DNA of 7,133 nt from positions 1-7,133 of the forward strand of contig JAICEG010000275.1 in NCBI GenBank assembly GCA_025924295.1, in the 5' to 3' direction. The translations under genes and the position numbers were made by a program. The notes under the pieces were generated by a model, which did no database searches, was not told where the DNA came from, and was given only the letters and a program-made list of their open reading frames with translations. Positions 6,361 through 7,133 of the stretch are shown in pieces; position 1 is the stretch's first letter; every line of letters begins with the position of its first letter. The DNA is from Vicinamibacteria bacterium. GTDB taxonomy: Bacteria > Acidobacteriota > Vicinamibacteria > Vicinamibacterales > UBA2999.

Positions 6361-7133
6361 CTATCTGAAGGCGAGCTTCGCCTTGCTCTGCTCCTCGGCC
6401 TTCACGCCGGGACCGAACACCTGCTGAAAGAATCCTTCCTTCACGAGCTTGTCGATGACGCTGTTGTCCACCACCTTGTGGAAATCGAAGCCCTTGAGGT
6501 CGGCGGCGATCCGCGGGTCCACCTGCTGGGAGAGCGTCGCCTTGACGGCGCCGGCCATCACGTACGGCACGCGCTCGAAGATGTTGCCTTTGGCGTACAG
6601 GTCGTAGATGCGCGACACGTCTGCTTCGGGCTGCTTATCAAACGCGATATACGCTTTCACCGCGAATGCCTTGTCGTCGTAGAAGCGCTTGATGGCCTCG
6701 GCGTGCGCCTTGATGATCGACTCGGCAAGCCTGGGGTTGTCCGTCGTCGCCTTGCGCGCGAAGAGGTACACCGTCGACAGGAAGACCGACGGGTGATCGG
6801 CGAGGTTGGCGAGCACCGGGAAGCCGGCCTCTTCGAGGCGGAAGTAGTTCGGCGCCGTCAGCAGCGTCGCATCGGCGCGATTCGTCTGCAGTGCTGCGGC
6901 ACGTCCACTGACATCTGTACCGACCGGGATCCACTGGACGTCGCGCGCGCCGAGCCCCATCGTACCGAGCAGGGCGATCGAGTAATTGTACGGCGCGTCA
7001 CCGATCTGGCCAACCGCGAAGCGCTTGCCCTTGAGATCCTTCGTCGTGAGTCCTTTCTGTGCGACCAGAGCGAAGAGACCCTTGTTCGAGGAACTTCCCA
7101 TCAGCGTGAACGCGTTCGCATCGCGCGTGCCGG
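6361..7133 (-). CDS. ABC importer substrate-binding protein, SsuA/NMT1-like, N-terminus cut by window edge
   Basis: This is the periplasmic binding protein of the importer, delivering substrate to the permease. The frame is open past an internal Met codon at 7101 to the right edge (residues before it read 'GTRDANAFTL'), so that Met is not the start and the gene is truncated. About 256 residues are visible, and the signal peptide and first strands are missing. Features of the NMT1/SsuA/TauA family include 'GLTTKDLKGKRFAVGQ' (the 'DLKGKKVAV' segment), the 'ALQTNRADATLLTAPNYFRLEEAGF' crossover region, and a C-terminal lobe with 'NPRLAESIIKAHAEAIKRFYDD', a conserved helix of this family. Members bind sulfonates, nitrate, pyrimidines, thiamine precursors or aromatic acids, and sequence alone does not say which. 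With an RraA/LigB-type gene set downstream, an aromatic or keto-acid-related substrate is a reasonable inference. Confidence 0.9.
   Translation of the reverse strand, partial: GTRDANAFTLMGSSSNKGLFALVAQKGLTTKDLKGKRFAVGQIGDAPYNYSIALLGTMGLGARDVQWIPVGTDVSGRAAALQTNRADATLLTAPNYFRLEEAGFPVLANLADHPSVFLSTVYLFARKATTDNPRLAESIIKAHAEAIKRFYDDKAFAVKAYIAFDKQPEADVSRIYDLYAKGNIFERVPYVMAGAVKATLSQQVDPRIAADLKGFDFHKVVDNSVIDKLVKEGFFQQVFGPGVKAEEQSKAKLAFR

Noticed and set aside
7099..7101. ATG as start of the binding-protein gene
   Set aside because: The frame stays open to the window edge, and the visible protein begins in the middle of the family domain without a signal peptide, so the true start lies outside the window.

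Overview
This is a GC-rich bacterial window in which every supported gene lies on the minus strand, so transcription runs from high to low coordinates. The best guess for the source is Acidobacteriota, perhaps Vicinamibacteria. That rests on the large MacB/FtsX-type permease at the left edge, which resembles the acidobacterial duplicated orphan permeases (ADOP), on the GC-rich codon use, and on the short palindromic and heptanucleotide repeats between genes. The taxonomic call is inference.

In transcription order, the right end (7133 to 4782) holds a three-gene ABC importer of the SsuABC/TauABC/NMT1 type. It has a periplasmic binding protein cut by the window edge, an ATPase with all expected motifs, and a permease whose GTG start overlaps the ATPase stop codon. 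A 66-base gap with a near-perfect hairpin follows. Next comes a LigB-like protein (class III extradiol ring-cleavage dioxygenase superfamily, 4715 to 3723), then a 90-base A/T-rich gap filled with a degenerate heptanucleotide repeat. Two tandem, divergent RraA/HMG-CHA-aldolase-like proteins follow (3632 to 2979 and 2952 to 2299), then a YjbQ/UPF0047 protein (2265 to 1852). Last, behind its own strong ribosome binding site, is the N-terminal three quarters of an ADOP-like permease (1798 to the left edge).

The importer, LigB-like protein, RraA-like proteins and YjbQ protein could form one catabolic unit. In the protocatechuate 4,5-cleavage and gallate pathways an extradiol dioxygenase opens the ring and an RraA-fold aldolase splits the final C6/C7 keto acid to pyruvate plus oxaloacetate or pyruvate. 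The importer would bring in the substrate. The LigB-like protein, however, seems to lack two of the three iron ligands of LigB, and one RraA-like protein lacks the first Asp of the D-X20-R-D signature. The chemistry may therefore differ from the textbook pathway. The permease at the left end is probably unrelated to this unit.

No tRNA, rRNA, CRISPR array, insertion sequence or phage gene was seen. There is no gene-free stretch longer than 90 bases.
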